NCBI GenBank assembly: GCA_029891385.1 | Contig: CM057228.1 | Span: forward strand, 135,125,475-135,189,474 | Direction: 5' to 3' | Source of the DNA: Erythroxylum novogranatense | Lineage: Eukaryota > Streptophyta > Magnoliopsida > Malpighiales > Erythroxylaceae | Length of the DNA: 64,000 nt | Shown here: one piece after another, positions 1 through 12,533 of the stretch | Position numbering within the stretch: the stretch's first letter is position 1 | Layout of the letters: every line of letters begins with the position of its first letter | Position numbers and translations under genes: made by a program | The notes under the pieces: model-generated | Databases searched by the model: none | Told to the model about the DNA's origin: nothing | The model's input: the letters and a program-made list of their open reading frames with translations, nothing else

Positions 1-1208
1 GATTTCCAGTTGGATACAAATCTTGAGGGCCATATTCTCGAGCTCACAATGTTTTTGTTGAGGATCTGCATGACTCTTCTCCTATTGAATCAATTGAGGC
101 TTCATTAGTTGCTAAATCTAGCAACTCAACTGTTAATTTGACTCAAGAGTAATATAATCAGCTTCTTACCTTACTCAATCACAATAACCTCTCCACCACA
201 CCATCCACCTCCACTTCTCCACATGTTACCAATCAAGTAATGTCCATTCCATCATCTTCATCACTTACACTTCATCAAGAAGGTACCTCATCTACTTTTC
301 TTTCTCCGTTTACACCTACATCATGGATTGTTGACACTAGTGATACTGATCATATCACAAATTCTTTGCATGTTTTTGTTGTTTATAAACAAATTTCCCC
401 TGTTAACGTCACTTTTCCTGATGGTACTAAAGTACTTGCTTCACTTTCTGGTACAATTTTCTTTAGTGCTAATTTTTATCTCACTGATGTTCTTTATATT
501 CCCTCTTTTGCCTTTAATTTACTCTATGTAACACGTCTCACCTCTTGTTTGCCCTATGTTCTTCATTTTCATCTTTCCACTTGCTCTATACAAGCTTTGC
601 ACACAAGGAAGATGATTGGTACAACTAGAGTTTTTCATGGCTTATACATACTGGATCTTCCACCCAAATCCTTTCCCATTTTTGCAGCTTTGTCTTCCAC
701 CTCCACTGCAATTCCTTGGCATCAAAGACTTGGTCATGTTTCTGATTCTCGTTTACCTCGTTTTAAAGCTTATATACCCTCTTTACCTTTATCAAACAAT
801 GAAGCCTGTGATGCTTGTCATTTAGATAAAAAAAGAAAGTTACCTTTTCCTGTAAGCTACATTACAACTACTCATATTTTTGAACTCGTTCATGTTGACA
901 TTTGGGGACCAAATTCTATCATTTCAATTCATGGTCATCGTTATTTTTTAACAATTATTGATGATTTTAGCCGATATACTTGGATCATTTTAATGAAATA
1001 GAAATCTGACGCCAGACAGCATGTTCAAAATTTTTTCTCTTTGGTTGATACACAATTTCAAACTTCAATAAAAACCTTGAGATCTGATAATGGGCCTGAA
1101 TTTGATATGCCAAACTTTTATACCACCAAAGGCACTCTTCATCAAACTTCATGTGTTGAAACCCCTGAACAAAATGGTCTTGTGGAACGCAAGCACCAAC
1201 ATATTTTA
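1..1208 (+). pseudogene. Copia element A, left half of gag-pol (protease, integrase)
   Basis: Degenerate left half of a Ty1/Copia polyprotein that enters from outside the window. The main open stretch, 240-1001, has a retropepsin-like segment in which the usual Asp-Ser-Gly active site reads Asp-Thr-Ser, then a gag-pre-integrase segment (WHQRLGH with the CDAC pair of an HHCC zinc finger) and the start of the integrase core (HVDIWGP, DDFSRYTW). In-frame stops at about 150 and 999 break it. The reading continues at 1041-1208 with the SDNGPEF and QNGLVERKHQ integrase motifs and then stops dead at the insertion of element B. The remaining integrase, reverse transcriptase and RNase H resume at 17171. 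The missing protease residue and the stops mean it is not a working gene. Confidence 0.9.
1204..1208. repeat. Target-site duplication of Copia B, left copy (TTTTA)
   Basis: Five bases TTTTA lie directly before the TGTTGG terminus of the element B LTR. The identical five bases follow its other end at 17166-17170. Confidence 0.93.
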
Positions 1209-3296
1209 TGTTGGATCGGAAAAAGGAAACATCCTTTATTTGGAAAAACGGTAGATTTCAAAACTTTTAAGAAATCATTACTTGCGGCGGAAGCAACAAA
1301 TCCAAATCAACATGCAAATCCATACATGATATGGTATAAGGATAATAAATATAAACAAGATCATGAGTATTACCGACTCCTTCGCCATGCCTTTAAATCC
1401 TCGTCATGCTATCCTCCTTCTTCGTATCTAAATCCTTTGCCTTCAATTCTTTCCTTTAGCAATCTACTTTCTCCTCATTGTAGTATCCTCAACCAATTAG
1501 ATTTACCACATGTTCTTTAAGGACAATTATGTTAACAAAATCGTTTGGTGGGAAAGGAGAAGAACTGTTTGGAGGAGATTTTCAGAAGAAGAAGAAGCAA
1601 AATTGAAACTCTTTCAATTGGTATTTTTCGATTCTCTCTTTCACGAAAGGAGAGAAGGTGTAATTAACATGCAAGAAATCTTTCTTGCCTACCAATTTCA
1701 GATATGCATGGATGGAAGGGAGAGAGGCATCAAATGCATCACTTTTTTCATTAATCACTCATAAAATAGCCAACAAATGAGATTATCTTCATTTATCTTT
1801 ATGATGGCTATTTGAAAAGACCATAACCTAAAATTCAATACCCAATTTCGGTTTTGCCAAGAAGAAAGAAGGAAGATGATCCATCTAATGTACATCTTTC
1901 ATCTTTAATCTAATGAATGAAAATAGGTTACAAGCCAACATTAAAAGACAACCATTAAACCATTTAATGGTAAGTTCATAACTCCATTTAATGATGATTA
2001 ACCATAATAAAGACCATCTTTATTTAGCATTTTAATGTCAAATGTGTGGTTACACATGTAACCTAGGAATAACCGAAATTGATATCTTCTTCTAAAAAAA
2101 TTGTTTTAATATAATTAATCTAATTAATTACATTAAACCAAAAATCAAAAACTAAGCCCGTTACTAAATGTACATTTGGGCTTCTTTAATTAGACCAAGC
2201 CCAAGATTCAATTATGGGCTTCTAATTAACCTCCATTTATATTTCTTACTTAGCTTGATAACCTTCCTTAAAGCCAAGTGGGGAATCTTATTGAACTTTG
2301 ATAATTCAAGCTCCAATAAGCCCATAATTAATTCAATCTTATTGGAATTAATTCTAACTTATTAACTAAATGTCATTCCACTAAAGACAATTAGTTGAAC
2401 TCTTGAATTATTAAACATTATGAGAATATGTCCAATTGCAAACCCTATTTAGAACCTTATTATAGCCATCCGCACAATAAATGGTAAAATTACCGTTTTG
2501 CCCTTATGTTGGTTTTTCCTTCTAGATCTCCTATTTTACTGTATATGGTGATTAACACATAAGATCTCATCTCAGTGTTAAGACTTGATAGGTAGCTAGT
2601 CCATCAAACTATTGACGTTAGTTTAATCACCAAATCTCCTTAAAACATCTAGAAGAGATGATAACACTATAAACTCTTTATTTGAGTGAATATTCTTGAT
2701 ACATGTTTCAATTAATAATTCCAACATACGCATTAATCGGATTAATACTGTCAAAATCTATTCCGATCATATCAAGAATTATAATGAAACATATATGAGT
2801 TCACCACTCATCAAGATTATGGTTCATAATAAGTGAATGCTTAAGTTGTATGTTTGAAGATTAAAGTAACGACCCACTTTATTCTTGAAAACATACTTGA
2901 TTCCAGATTCATTTAATAGTGTCATTATCGATAGTCAACTACTATCATGATATGAAACTCATCATTCCCTTGAAGTAAACTCCTTTACTTATATGAAGAT
3001 AAATCGCAACACTATAGTCTAAACTATAATCAGTGACCAACTTGATTATTCAACTGTGATTCAATTAATTCGATTCTAATAATATACATGTTTCCCATAC
3101 ATCTTTATGTATATGTATATTACTTACAAAAGAATCTTGATACCTTATGACTGTGATATATAATGTTCATACAGATAAAACCAAACTTTTGTTTTATTAA
3201 TAATAAATATTTTCATTACAAAACTATAATCAAGAAGATAAAGTTACATGTAAATACACTTGCTTTCCGTGACACTATATTTACATAACTCCAACA
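1209..3296 (-). repeat. Copia B 3' LTR (left copy)
   Basis: Starts TGTTGGATC and ends CTCCAACA. It matches 15066-17165 along its whole length with scattered substitutions and small indels, so the insertion is old enough for the LTRs to have diverged. Small open frames inside it (for example 1510-1764 and 2168-2365) recur at the same places in the other LTR and are not genes. Confidence 0.93.
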
Positions 3297-3307
3297 ATCT
3301 CCTACTT
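3297..3307 (-). other. Copia B polypurine tract
   Basis: Read on the minus strand, AGTAGGAGAT abuts the TGTTGG start of the 3' LTR. This is the normal place and composition of a plus-strand priming tract in Copia elements. Confidence 0.75.
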
Positions 3308-3469
3308 GCCCTAAAGCAAGTTTGACATATCTCTCATTCTCATCCCTTCTAGGTGACCCTCAAAGCTCTTTTGAGTCAATGTCTTTGTGAACGAATCAGC
3401 AAGGTTTTGCTCAGTGGGAATCTTTACCACATCCACTTCTCCACGTTGTATTATCTCCCTTATAAGATG

Positions 3470-6222
3470 ATACTTTCACTCAATATGTTTGGCAACTTTG
3501 TGGTTCCGAGGTTCTTTAGAATTAGCCACTGCCTCACTATAATCACAATAAAGTGTAATGACCTTTTTTGCCTTTGGAACTACCTCCAAATCATTTAGGA
3601 ACTTCCGGAGCCAGACTTCTTCCTTTGTTGCTTCACAAGCAACAACATACTCATCCTCCATAGTCGAATCAGCAATACAAGATTGCTTGACACTCCTCCA
3701 AACTATGGCTCCACCTCCTAAAGTAAATATAAAACCGAAGTTGATTTTTCAATCAACATCGATTGGAAATCAGAATCCGTATATCCTTTCGGAATAAGAT
3801 TACTTCCAGAGTAAACAAGCATTAAGTTCTTCATCCTACGAAGATACTTAAGTATACACTTAACCGTAGTCCAATGTTCCATTCTCGATTGATCAAATCG
3901 CTTACCGGTCCCATGCGTAATGAGATATCCATCTAGTGCACAACATTGCATACATCAAACTGCCAAATGCCGAAGCATATGAAATGTTACGCATGCGTTC
4001 AACCTCCTCTTGGGTTTTAGGTGCTTGTTCCTTTGAAAGGTTGATTCCATGTCTAGTAGGAGTAAAATCCCTCTTGGAATCTTGCATGACGAACTTATTG
4101 AGCATATTCTCAATGTAGGTTAGTTGAGACAAAACTATTTGCTTGTTCTTTCGATCCCTTATAAGTTTGATCCATATAACATAGGTAGCCTCTCTCAAAT
4201 TCTTCATTGAAAACTCTGCATTCAGTCATCCCTTGACCGCAGATAACATTCCCACATCATTCTAATGAGCGTATCGTCATCAATATACAAGATTAGGAAA
4301 GTAACCTTACCTTCTTGTATTCTTTATAAATATAAGGCTCATCTAGGTTTTAGATGAACCCATAGGTTTTGATAGCCTTATCAAACCTAATGTTTTAAGA
4401 CCTAGATGCTTGCTTAAGTCCATAAATGGACCTTTGCAACTTGCAAACCTTATGTTCATTACCGCTCAATGAATCCTTCCGTTGGGCCATATAAATGGTC
4501 TCTCAAGATCCCCATTAAGAAATGCAGTCTTGACATCCATTTGCTATATTTCATAATCGAAATAGTTATGGCCAAAAGAACTCGATGGACTTAAGCATGG
4601 CAACCGAAAAAAGTCTTCACATAGTCTATACCTCCTTTCGAGTATAGCCTTTAGCTACCAATCTAGCATTAAAGGTCTCTACCTTTCCATCCGATCCCTT
4701 TTTCTTTGTAGATCCATTTACACCCTATGACTTTTAGACTGGTGGTAGATCTACAAGGACTCGACTTCATTAGTATACAGAATCTATTTCCGATTCCATC
4801 GCCGAGACATTTTCCGCATCAACATCATTAATAGCTTGTGTATACGTAATGGGATCTATTTCTTCTTGGTCCGAGATGGCAATTAAGCCTTCTTCTAAAC
4901 CCAGATACCTATCCGTTGTCTCACAACCCTCCTACTACGCTCAGCATACCTTGATGTTCAAAGTTGCACTTCCGATTCAACTCTTGAATCCATTTTCACA
5001 TCTTGTTCGTCATATCCAAAATAACTCTTGGTTCGATGAAATAACTAACTCCTTTAGTATTACTTCACTTCTTCCTTTGTGATTTTTCACAACTCTTCCT
5101 CTAAGAAGGTTGCATTTGTAAACACAAATACCTTCTTATCACGAGGACCGTAAAATAGTACCCTCGAGTTCCGTAGGATATCCTACAAACAAACATACTT
5201 TCGACCTTGATTCCATCTTTGTGGATTCAAGCTTTAGAATATGGGTGGGCAGCCCCAAATCCTCAAATGCCTCAATGAAGGCACTCGCCATCCACAACTC
5301 CCTAGGTATTTTAGGCAACCGATTTGGACTGAGCAAAGTTAAGAAGATATGTTGCCGTTTGTATGGCATATCCCAAAACGATTTTGGAAGGCTAGCATAG
5401 GACATCATTGATCTTACCATTTCCAATAGAGTTCTATTTCTCCTCTCTGCTACACCATTCTGTTGAGGTATAAGAGGAGCTGACAAATTGGAAACAATTC
5501 TATTTTCAATTAAATATTGCTGAAATTCTCCAGATAAATACTCACCACCTCGATCTGATCGAAGCTATTTTAATAGCTTGCTAAGTTGCTTCTCAGCTTC
5601 AGCTTTGAATTCTTTGAACTTTTCAAAAGATTCACTCTTTTTATGCATCAAATACAAATAGCCATGTCTTGAGTAATCATCTATAAAAATTATGAAATAT
5701 TCATAACCTCCTCTAGCTTGTACACTCATGGGCCCACACACATCAGTATGTACCATGTCCAATGTGGATTCAGATCTGTTTCCTTTAGAAGGAAATGAGG
5801 CTTTGGTCATTTTTCCTTCAATACATGATTCACAAGTGGGTAATGGATCACTATCCAAGCCCATAAGGATCCCATCCTTTACTAGCCTGTCAAGTCTTTT
5901 CTGATTGATATAACCCATTTTTAAGTGTCACAGATACTTTGAATTAATGTTAGAGATTTTGGATTGTCTTGGTTTTATCAATTCTGTGGTGTTTAGTGAG
6001 CCTTTCATAGGTTCTATAAAAAAATAATCCCTGTTTAGTTATCGCATCACAAATAAAATCCTTATTCTCATATAGTGAAACAACCTTTTCAAAATATAAG
6101 AAATAACCAGATTTTATTAGACAAAAAATAGAAATCATGTTCCTTACAATCATTGGCATGTAATAAACATCCTCCAAATATAACCTATGACCACTAGGAA
6201 AGTCCAAGATAACTACTCCCAC
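3470..6222 (-). pseudogene. Copia B pol remnant (integrase, RT, RNase H)
   Basis: Broken pol. Minus-strand pieces in order: 6222-5950 (post-protease linker and pre-integrase), 5918-5565 (integrase zinc finger with CESC, core with HTDVCGPM and IDDYSRHGYLY), 5486-5139 (PQQNGVAERRNRTLLEM integrase signature), about 5100-4210 (reverse transcriptase recognisable only as scraps, including MDVKTAFLNG-like and YIDDD-like stretches with many stops), 4207-3902 (SLMYAMLCTRW RNase H approach) and 3951-3476 (GYTDSDF and the EDEYVVACEATKEEVWLR RNase H end). The reverse transcriptase part appears shortened compared with a normal Copia pol. Confidence 0.85.
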
Positions 6223-6250
6223 CGATTCTCTGAAACATAGGAACCATCTG

Positions 6251-7228
6251 CTATCTTGACTTGAAATCGGCCTTTAGGTAGTCTTTTCTTTCTTTGGAAC
6301 CCCGCAAAGAATTACAAACATGGTTAGTGGCTCCCGAATCTAATATCCAAGAAGTAGATAAATCTGCCACATTTCTAGTTCCTAACAAACTTAGGAAGAC
6401 CATACCTTGTTTGCTTTTGAGGGACTCTAGGTAGACTTGACAGTTTCTTTTCCAGTGGCCCATCTCATCACAGTGGAAACACTTTCCTTTGATGTTCTCT
6501 TTGGCCTTCTTTTTCATGGATTTGGCCTTGACCCCTATTTGGTCCTTCTTTTTCATTGGACCCTTCTTCTTTTCCTTACCCTTACCCTTGGTCTTAGAAG
6601 AAGAAGCTGCATTAGCTTCTGGCCCATGAGCCTTAATATTCAATATCTTCTCCGTGCTCTGGAGGGTATTCATCAACTCACTTAAGGTGTAATCCTTGCT
6701 GTTGAGCTCATAGTCTAACTTAAACTGCTGAAAAGATGAGTTTAAGCTATTGATGATCATAATCATCTGCGTGTCCGCATCCATATCCGCCCCAAGCATC
6801 TTAGCCTCAGTGACCGCAGAGATTACCTTCATCATGTAATCCCGCACCGATTTACCAGGTTTCTGTCTGAGATTATGAAAGGTTTGGATAGCTTTCACTA
6901 TTGCAGACCTAGTCCTCATACTAAACATCTCATGTAGGTGATGGACTATTGCACTAGTAGTTTTCATACAAGCAATTTTCTTTTGCAACATGCCGCTGAC
7001 AGAAGCTAGAATATAACACTTAGTAGTCTTGTCAGCATTCTGCCAACGCTCATGTTGTTGGACTTGCTCAGGAGTTGAAACTCCACTTAGAAGTGTAGGC
7101 TCATTTTCAGTTAACACCCATGAAATACGTTCATATTGAAGAACAATGTCAAGGTTACGTCTCCATTTATTAAAATTGTCTCCGTTTTCTAATTGGTTAT
7201 TAGTCAAGAGCAGGGTGAGTGGTTTCAT
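6251..7228 (-). CDS. Copia B gag with zinc knuckle and protease start
   Basis: Uninterrupted 325-residue frame, the best preserved coding part of element B. Residues about 1-200 form a UBN2-type Copia Gag. They are followed by a Lys-rich linker and a complete CCHC zinc knuckle (CFHCDEMGHWKRNC, C-x2-C-x4-H-x4-C) that would bind the element RNA. Near the end WILDSGATNHV carries the intact Asp-Ser-Gly aspartic protease site. The frame then shifts and the rest of the protease and pol continues in pieces. In a functional element this would be the amino half of one Gag-Pol polyprotein. The start at 7228 is the first Met in the frame and fits the usual Gag start, about one leader away from the primer binding site once the nested LTR is removed. 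Confidence 0.85.
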   Translation of the reverse strand: MKPLTLLLTNNQLENGDNFNKWRRNLDIVLQYERISWVLTENEPTLLSGVSTPEQVQQHERWQNADKTTKCYILASVSGMLQKKIACMKTTSAIVHHLHEMFSMRTRSAIVKAIQTFHNLRQKPGKSVRDYMMKVISAVTEAKMLGADMDADTQMIMIINSLNSSFQQFKLDYELNSKDYTLSELMNTLQSTEKILNIKAHGPEANAASSSKTKGKGKEKKKGPMKKKDQIGVKAKSMKKKAKENIKGKCFHCDEMGHWKRNCQVYLESLKSKQGMVFLSLLGTRNVADLSTSWILDSGATNHVCNSLRGSKERKDYLKADFKSR

Positions 7229-7665
7229 TTTGTAGTTGATTATGTCTGAAAATATAAATTAAAACATGAGCATACTAGTCAACAATTTATGGAACTTTGT
7301 ATAAAATCATGATGCATGTATGCATGATGATAGATTTAACAAAACTTAAAAAATTAAAACATTATAAGACGATTATTTTTCTTATCTATAACAGACTAAG
7401 TGACGGTGGGTCATCTGATCCATTAAAAGAAAAACTGGGAACCTCCCACTTAAAAACTACCAAGCATCTCATGCCTAATTTTTTAAAGAAGCATCTTAAT
7501 TTGGTCCATACTTTTACCAACAGAGCTATGGTGGGCAGTTTATTGATAAAAAATGTTGAGTGTTTAACCATTTGATTCATTCACTAAAGATACCTACAAA
7601 CCATGCCTCGATAGGAGGTCACATTTGCTATCATTAAGTGGCCTTATCCTTAAGGAGACCCAAAC
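7229..7665. other. Copia B leader, part next to gag
   Basis: Leader sequence between gag and the nested solo LTR; its other part is at 14046-15050. No coding signature or RNA gene was recognised here. Confidence 0.6.
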
Positions 7666-8097
7666 TGTAGCATCCCACTCCTGCAAGACCCGAACCTGAT
7701 ATCGATGGTGATATCCGAGCCCGTGCCTCGCGAGGGTGGTATGTTAGAGCAATCAATACAGTTCAAAAACTCGGTAATACATTTTTATTTTTGAAAACAA
7801 TCAAGTGCACAGAAATCAATAAATAAATTGAGCCCGCTTTAATACGAAATCATATTCGATCATAAAACAATTTTAGTCATAAATCAATTCATACACACGT
7901 TATCCGTAGCCAAATTGGGCCCGATACAATATCAGTACTAATCTGCGTGATTTGCACAGTTACAAATTTACACATAATTCAAAAGGATATTAATGCAGAT
8001 GTGAAACTGATCCCGACTTCAAACTCTAACTCTCTTGCAGTAATCATACTCTCGTTTGTCTAACGGGGTACTCGCCAATTCCTGAAAAATAATCGCA

Positions 8098-8155
8098 ATG
8101 TTGGGTGAGTTTGCGAACTTAATGAGAAACCATCATCGATGGTTCACTCAATTCA
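8098..8155 (+). other. Conserved three-way-junction motif, LTR copy 1
   Basis: Closing arms GTTGGGT and ACTCAAT pair using two G-U pairs. They enclose a hairpin TGAGTT/AACTTA with loop TGCG and a second hairpin AACCATC/GATGGTT with loop ATC. The same architecture is present in all four Gypsy-like LTRs of the window. Confidence 0.6.
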
Positions 8156-10383
8156 TGCATATACAATCAATGTACCATAAATTAAATACGATCACATTTC
8201 TCAAATGTAAGGCGTTTCGCCTTTCACACAATTCACATTCAATCACACCAAATATGCAATGCACATGTGACACTGGTCAATTTATTACGGTGTTGTGACC
8301 GAGCGCCTTCAGTGATCAGTAATCAGACGCGTCTATGGAGTAGGAGAGCCTTCAAGGTATGCACTAACTCCCCTCGAGCTCAAGGCTCGATTCAGTACAG
8401 TGTTTCGGTGGGCTTAAAGCCCTAATATAGTGAGCATGTGGCTCTAATGTTGGCTGCTCCGGTCACAACTGTCATTATCTGATCATGCTCTTATGCATGA
8501 ATGCATATGCTCCAATTTCTATTTACAATCATTTACACTTTAGTAACCAATTTCCGTTTCTTCAGACCTTCGGTCCAGTATTTCAATCATATGCATTTAC
8601 CAGTTGTTTCATTGATGCATTCATAATCGATTACACACAATAGCACTTCTATATCACGTTCCCAATATTTCGGACACCCATGATCCGAAATCAATAAAAA
8701 TCAAACACACATATCCATCCGTTATCTCCACATGGTATCAATGCATAATATTAAACACACATAGATTGAGGAACCAACTAGGTTACTCACCTGAACTTCC
8801 GAGCTACCTACCTAGAAGTCTCAGCAATATCCGTAAAATTGTCGTTCCAACGGTGTCTCTAAAACAGTCAAACAATTTCCAATTACTAAAATACACAATC
8901 AGAAATAATTTAATGATGCACATGTCTTAATTAAAAGATGTACTATGCCTATTTATGACCTTCCCGACGTTATTTCTCAATTTCACTTTCTTTTGTAAAT
9001 TTCTAACTTTTCATTCAATTTATCAATAATGACTGATTTCAATTCAATAACATATCATAGAACTCCACCAGATTCATTTCTACTGTTTAGTTCCATTTGC
9101 CAATTTATATACACTAGGCTAATCTCACAAAAATCTCAAAACCAATATCATTTGAACTAGATCAAATTCACCTATTGTAGACTCCAATTGCATTGAATTT
9201 GCATTCAAAATTCTCACAATTATAACTCAATTATCAGAAACCATCCTTAGGTTGCAATACAATCACATCCTTAACTTTCTTTCACTAATTGAGATCTCAA
9301 AAATCCAAATTCAAACTCTCATTCTTTCCCTCAATTGTAGACCTCGTTCTCTAGTTCATAACGAGTCAAACATCACCTCAATTGGAGGTCTACACCATTA
9401 GTTATGCCTCAAAACTAAATTATATTCATTCAGGAAAAATAGCCTCGCTGCGACGTGAAGACATTCGTCGCGACGATAAGGTGTAGCATCCCGTTACCGA
9501 TGCGATGAGCATTGTGTTATGAGTGTAGAGTTGTTAGTGCTTAATTTGTGATCGAGTGTTTTGTGGCTTCTGATTTTAGAGAGATAGATCATTTTGCACA
9601 TGCATATACATAGTGACATGCATTCATGATTGTTCCAGCATTTGATAGTGATTGTGTTTGGAAAAGTGAAATTGAGATGATTTTGTGAATTGTGATTATT
9701 AAAAATGTTGAAATAATTGGGTTAGTGAAATCTTGCGATTTTGAATTTTGGTGGAATTATTGTATTTGTATATGTTGGTAAAGTTATGGTGTATTGAAAG
9801 ATATATTTATAGTTGGGAGCAAGAAATAAATTAAATGAAGTTTTGAAGATAGTTTGGTTATATTGGAAGGGAGAACTAAATGGAGTTAGTTCAAAGTAAC
9901 TAAGTTAGAGTTTATTCATTAAGAAAGTGACATGTGTACTTGGACTTTGTACTCTAATTAGGGTAGGTGGTCACTATTCCTTGAGGGCTGATGGGTTAAG
10001 TCTTGTCCAAGCCTTCTTTATTCCTTTCTTTCAAAACTCTCTCTCCGAGACATAGAGCTTTCTACCCAAAATATCTTCTAAGGGACTTTGGTGTTCTTCC
10101 TTTCTTTCACCAACCTTTCTCGCCATTGGTGTTTTCGACTCTAAGGAGAAACCGAAGCTGATCTTTTAGTGTGGAGTTTAGGGCTTGAAGATTTGTTTGA
10201 GTTCTCAACAGGTAAGTGTTAGAGAAATCCCTTCATTAGGATTTGTGAAATAAAGTTGAGAGATTTCTGTCATCTTCATGGAAAATGTATTTCATATGTT
10301 TGTTCATAAATCTTGGGTAGTTGGGGAGAAATAAATTATGTTATAGTGTTAAATGAGTTGTTGAGAAAACTTTGGTGTTCGGT

Positions 10384-11120
10384 GATATGATCTATATAAG
10401 TGGACATGTTCAGACGGAAAAATCAGTGAAGGAAAATCAGTGAAGCGAAAATCAGTCAAGCAAAATCAGTGAAGCAAAAGCGAGCGATATGGACTTGATA
10501 TCGATAGATTAGGACAAAATTTCCTTCTTGAAAGTTGTATATCTCTTTTCTCAATGAGATAGATGCCAAGTTTGTCCAATTTGAATATCGGAGTCAAAAG
10601 ATATGATCTATATAAGTGGATATGTTCGACGGAAAAATCAGTCAAGCGAAAATCGGTGAAGGAAAATCAGTTGAAGCAAAAGCAGGCGATATGGACTTGA
10701 TATCGATAGATTTGGACAAAATTTCCTTCTTGAAAGTTGTAGATCTCTCTTTCTCAATGAGATAGATGCCAAGTTTGTCCAATTTGAATATCTGAGTCAA
10801 AAGATATGATCTATATAAGTGGACATGTTCGGGACGTAAAAATCAGTGAAGGAAAATTAATGAAGCGAAAATCATTGAAGGAAAATCAGCTGAAGCAAAA
10901 GCAGATGATATGGACTTGATATCGATAGATTTGGACAAAATTTCCTTCTTGAAAGTTGTAGATCTCTTTTCTATGAGATAGATGCCAAGTTTGTCCAATT
11001 TGAATATCTGAGTCAAAAGATATGATCTATATAAGTGGATATGTTCTGACGGAAAAATCGGTGAAGCGAAAATCAGTGAAGCGAAAATCAGTGAAGGAAA
11101 ATCAGTGTTAAAACCAGTGA
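10384..11120 (+). repeat. Tandem array, unit 203-216 bp, about 3.4 copies
   Basis: The phrase GATATGATCTATATAAGTGG recurs at 10384, 10600, 10803 and 11019, giving units of 216, 203 and 216 bp. Each unit opens with a minisatellite of short GAAAATCAGTGAAG-like words and continues with a conserved block ending near AATATCTGAGTCAAAA. Length differences come from the number of short words. An open minus-strand frame at 10843-11232 is only an echo of this array. Confidence 0.9.
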
Positions 11121-12182
11121 AGCAAAAAATCGACGCAAGGAAAAGCGATCGTGTATAGATCGATGTTTTGAGGATAACTTGAGCTATAGAGCTCCAAATG
11201 ACCTGATTCTTGAAGCATTGGATTCCTAACACATTTCCTTATCTCCACAAACAATTTATGGTTTTAGTATTAATTTGGAAATGATTGATTGAATCAAAGT
11301 AAGGGTATTGGTGGAGGAACATGAACTAGATGTTTTCTTGAACATGTTTGATATCTTGATGATATCTTGGTCGTAGTATTCTATTAAGGTGATACTTGAT
11401 TAGTTATGAACTAGAGAAAGAGGTCTATAATTGTGATAAAGATTGAGAGTTTGAATTTTAATTTACGGGATTGCAATTATCGAAAGAGAGTCCATTATAG
11501 TTTCTAATGTGACCAAAGAGTTATGTTGTAACTAGCGAAGTATGATTAGAGTTTGAGTGAGTGAATTTGAATTTAAGGAATGCTATTGACCTAGTGAATA
11601 GTGAATTGTGATTGTGAAGCGAGAGATAACGATTTGGGTCTTAGTCTTTGAAATCATGATCATGCATCATATAGTTTTAATTAAGACATGTGCATCGGTG
11701 AATTGAATTAATTGAGCAAGTGGTGATGATAATTCATTTGAATTGTTATAGAGGCGCCGTTGGATCGACGGACCACGGACATTCTTTGGGACTTCAGCAA
11801 GAGCTCGGAGTTCTGGTGAGTAACCTAGTTGGTTCCTCAGTTTTTATGTGATTAAATGTGTTGTGAATGTGTGTGAATTAAGTGTCAAAGTGAGTGATAT
11901 AAATGTGAAGTGAATGAGCTAAATGTGATAAGTGTTAGCGATTGCACCAAGTGTGATTTATAAATGTGAATACTTGTGAATGAGAGTCAGCGTATAAAAT
12001 TGTGAGTAAGTGTTGTGATTGTGATTAGCGAGTGAAGTGAGATAAATGTGTTAGAGACTGTGCAAGTGTTAGTGCATGCTAAGCATGAACATAAGTGGTA
12101 ATTAATCAGTTGTGGGTGGAGCTTAGTGATCAGAGCTTTAAGCTCGATATCAGTGAATGGGCCTAAGGCCAAAAAGAAAATA

Positions 12183-12262
12183 GTGCATACCCAGAGGGCT
12201 CTCCTATTCCTAAAGTGAGTGGGCAGTAGTGCATACCCTGAGGGCTCTCCTACTTGCCAAAA
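12183..12262 (-). repeat. Short tandem duplication in LTR B
   Basis: AGTGCATACCC followed by GAGGGCTCTCCTA occurs twice about 47 bp apart. The equivalent segment of LTR A (8335-8365) has one copy in inverse orientation. Confidence 0.7.
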
Positions 12263-12478
12263 TGTGAATATTGCCGCTCAGTCACAACAACATCATAAAA
12301 TGAGAAACTGCATACATTATGCATTTGTCAGTATAGCGAAATTGTGAATACGTGTGATGTGTGCATAGTGTGAATTGATATGTGATAGTGTAACTGTGTA
12401 AATTGTGTAAAGTGTTTATAGTGTTATAAATTGTGTTAAAATATATCTATGAGATATATATTAGATGTATATGCATGA

Positions 12479-12533
12479 GTTGGGTGAACCATCGATGATG
12501 GTTTCTCATTGAGTTCATAAACTCACCCAACAT
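12479..12533 (-). other. Conserved three-way-junction motif, inverted copy
   Basis: On the minus strand the closing arms are GTTGGGT and ACCCAAC (seven Watson-Crick pairs). They enclose TGAGTT/AACTCA with loop TATG and AACCATC/GATGGTT with loop ATC. The first loop differs from the other copies while its stem is kept. Confidence 0.65.

Noticed and set aside
10843..11232. 129-codon minus-strand open frame with repeated FASLIFAS-type words
   Set aside because: It is the translation of the tandem array inside the inverted LTR; no gene signals and no match outside the array.
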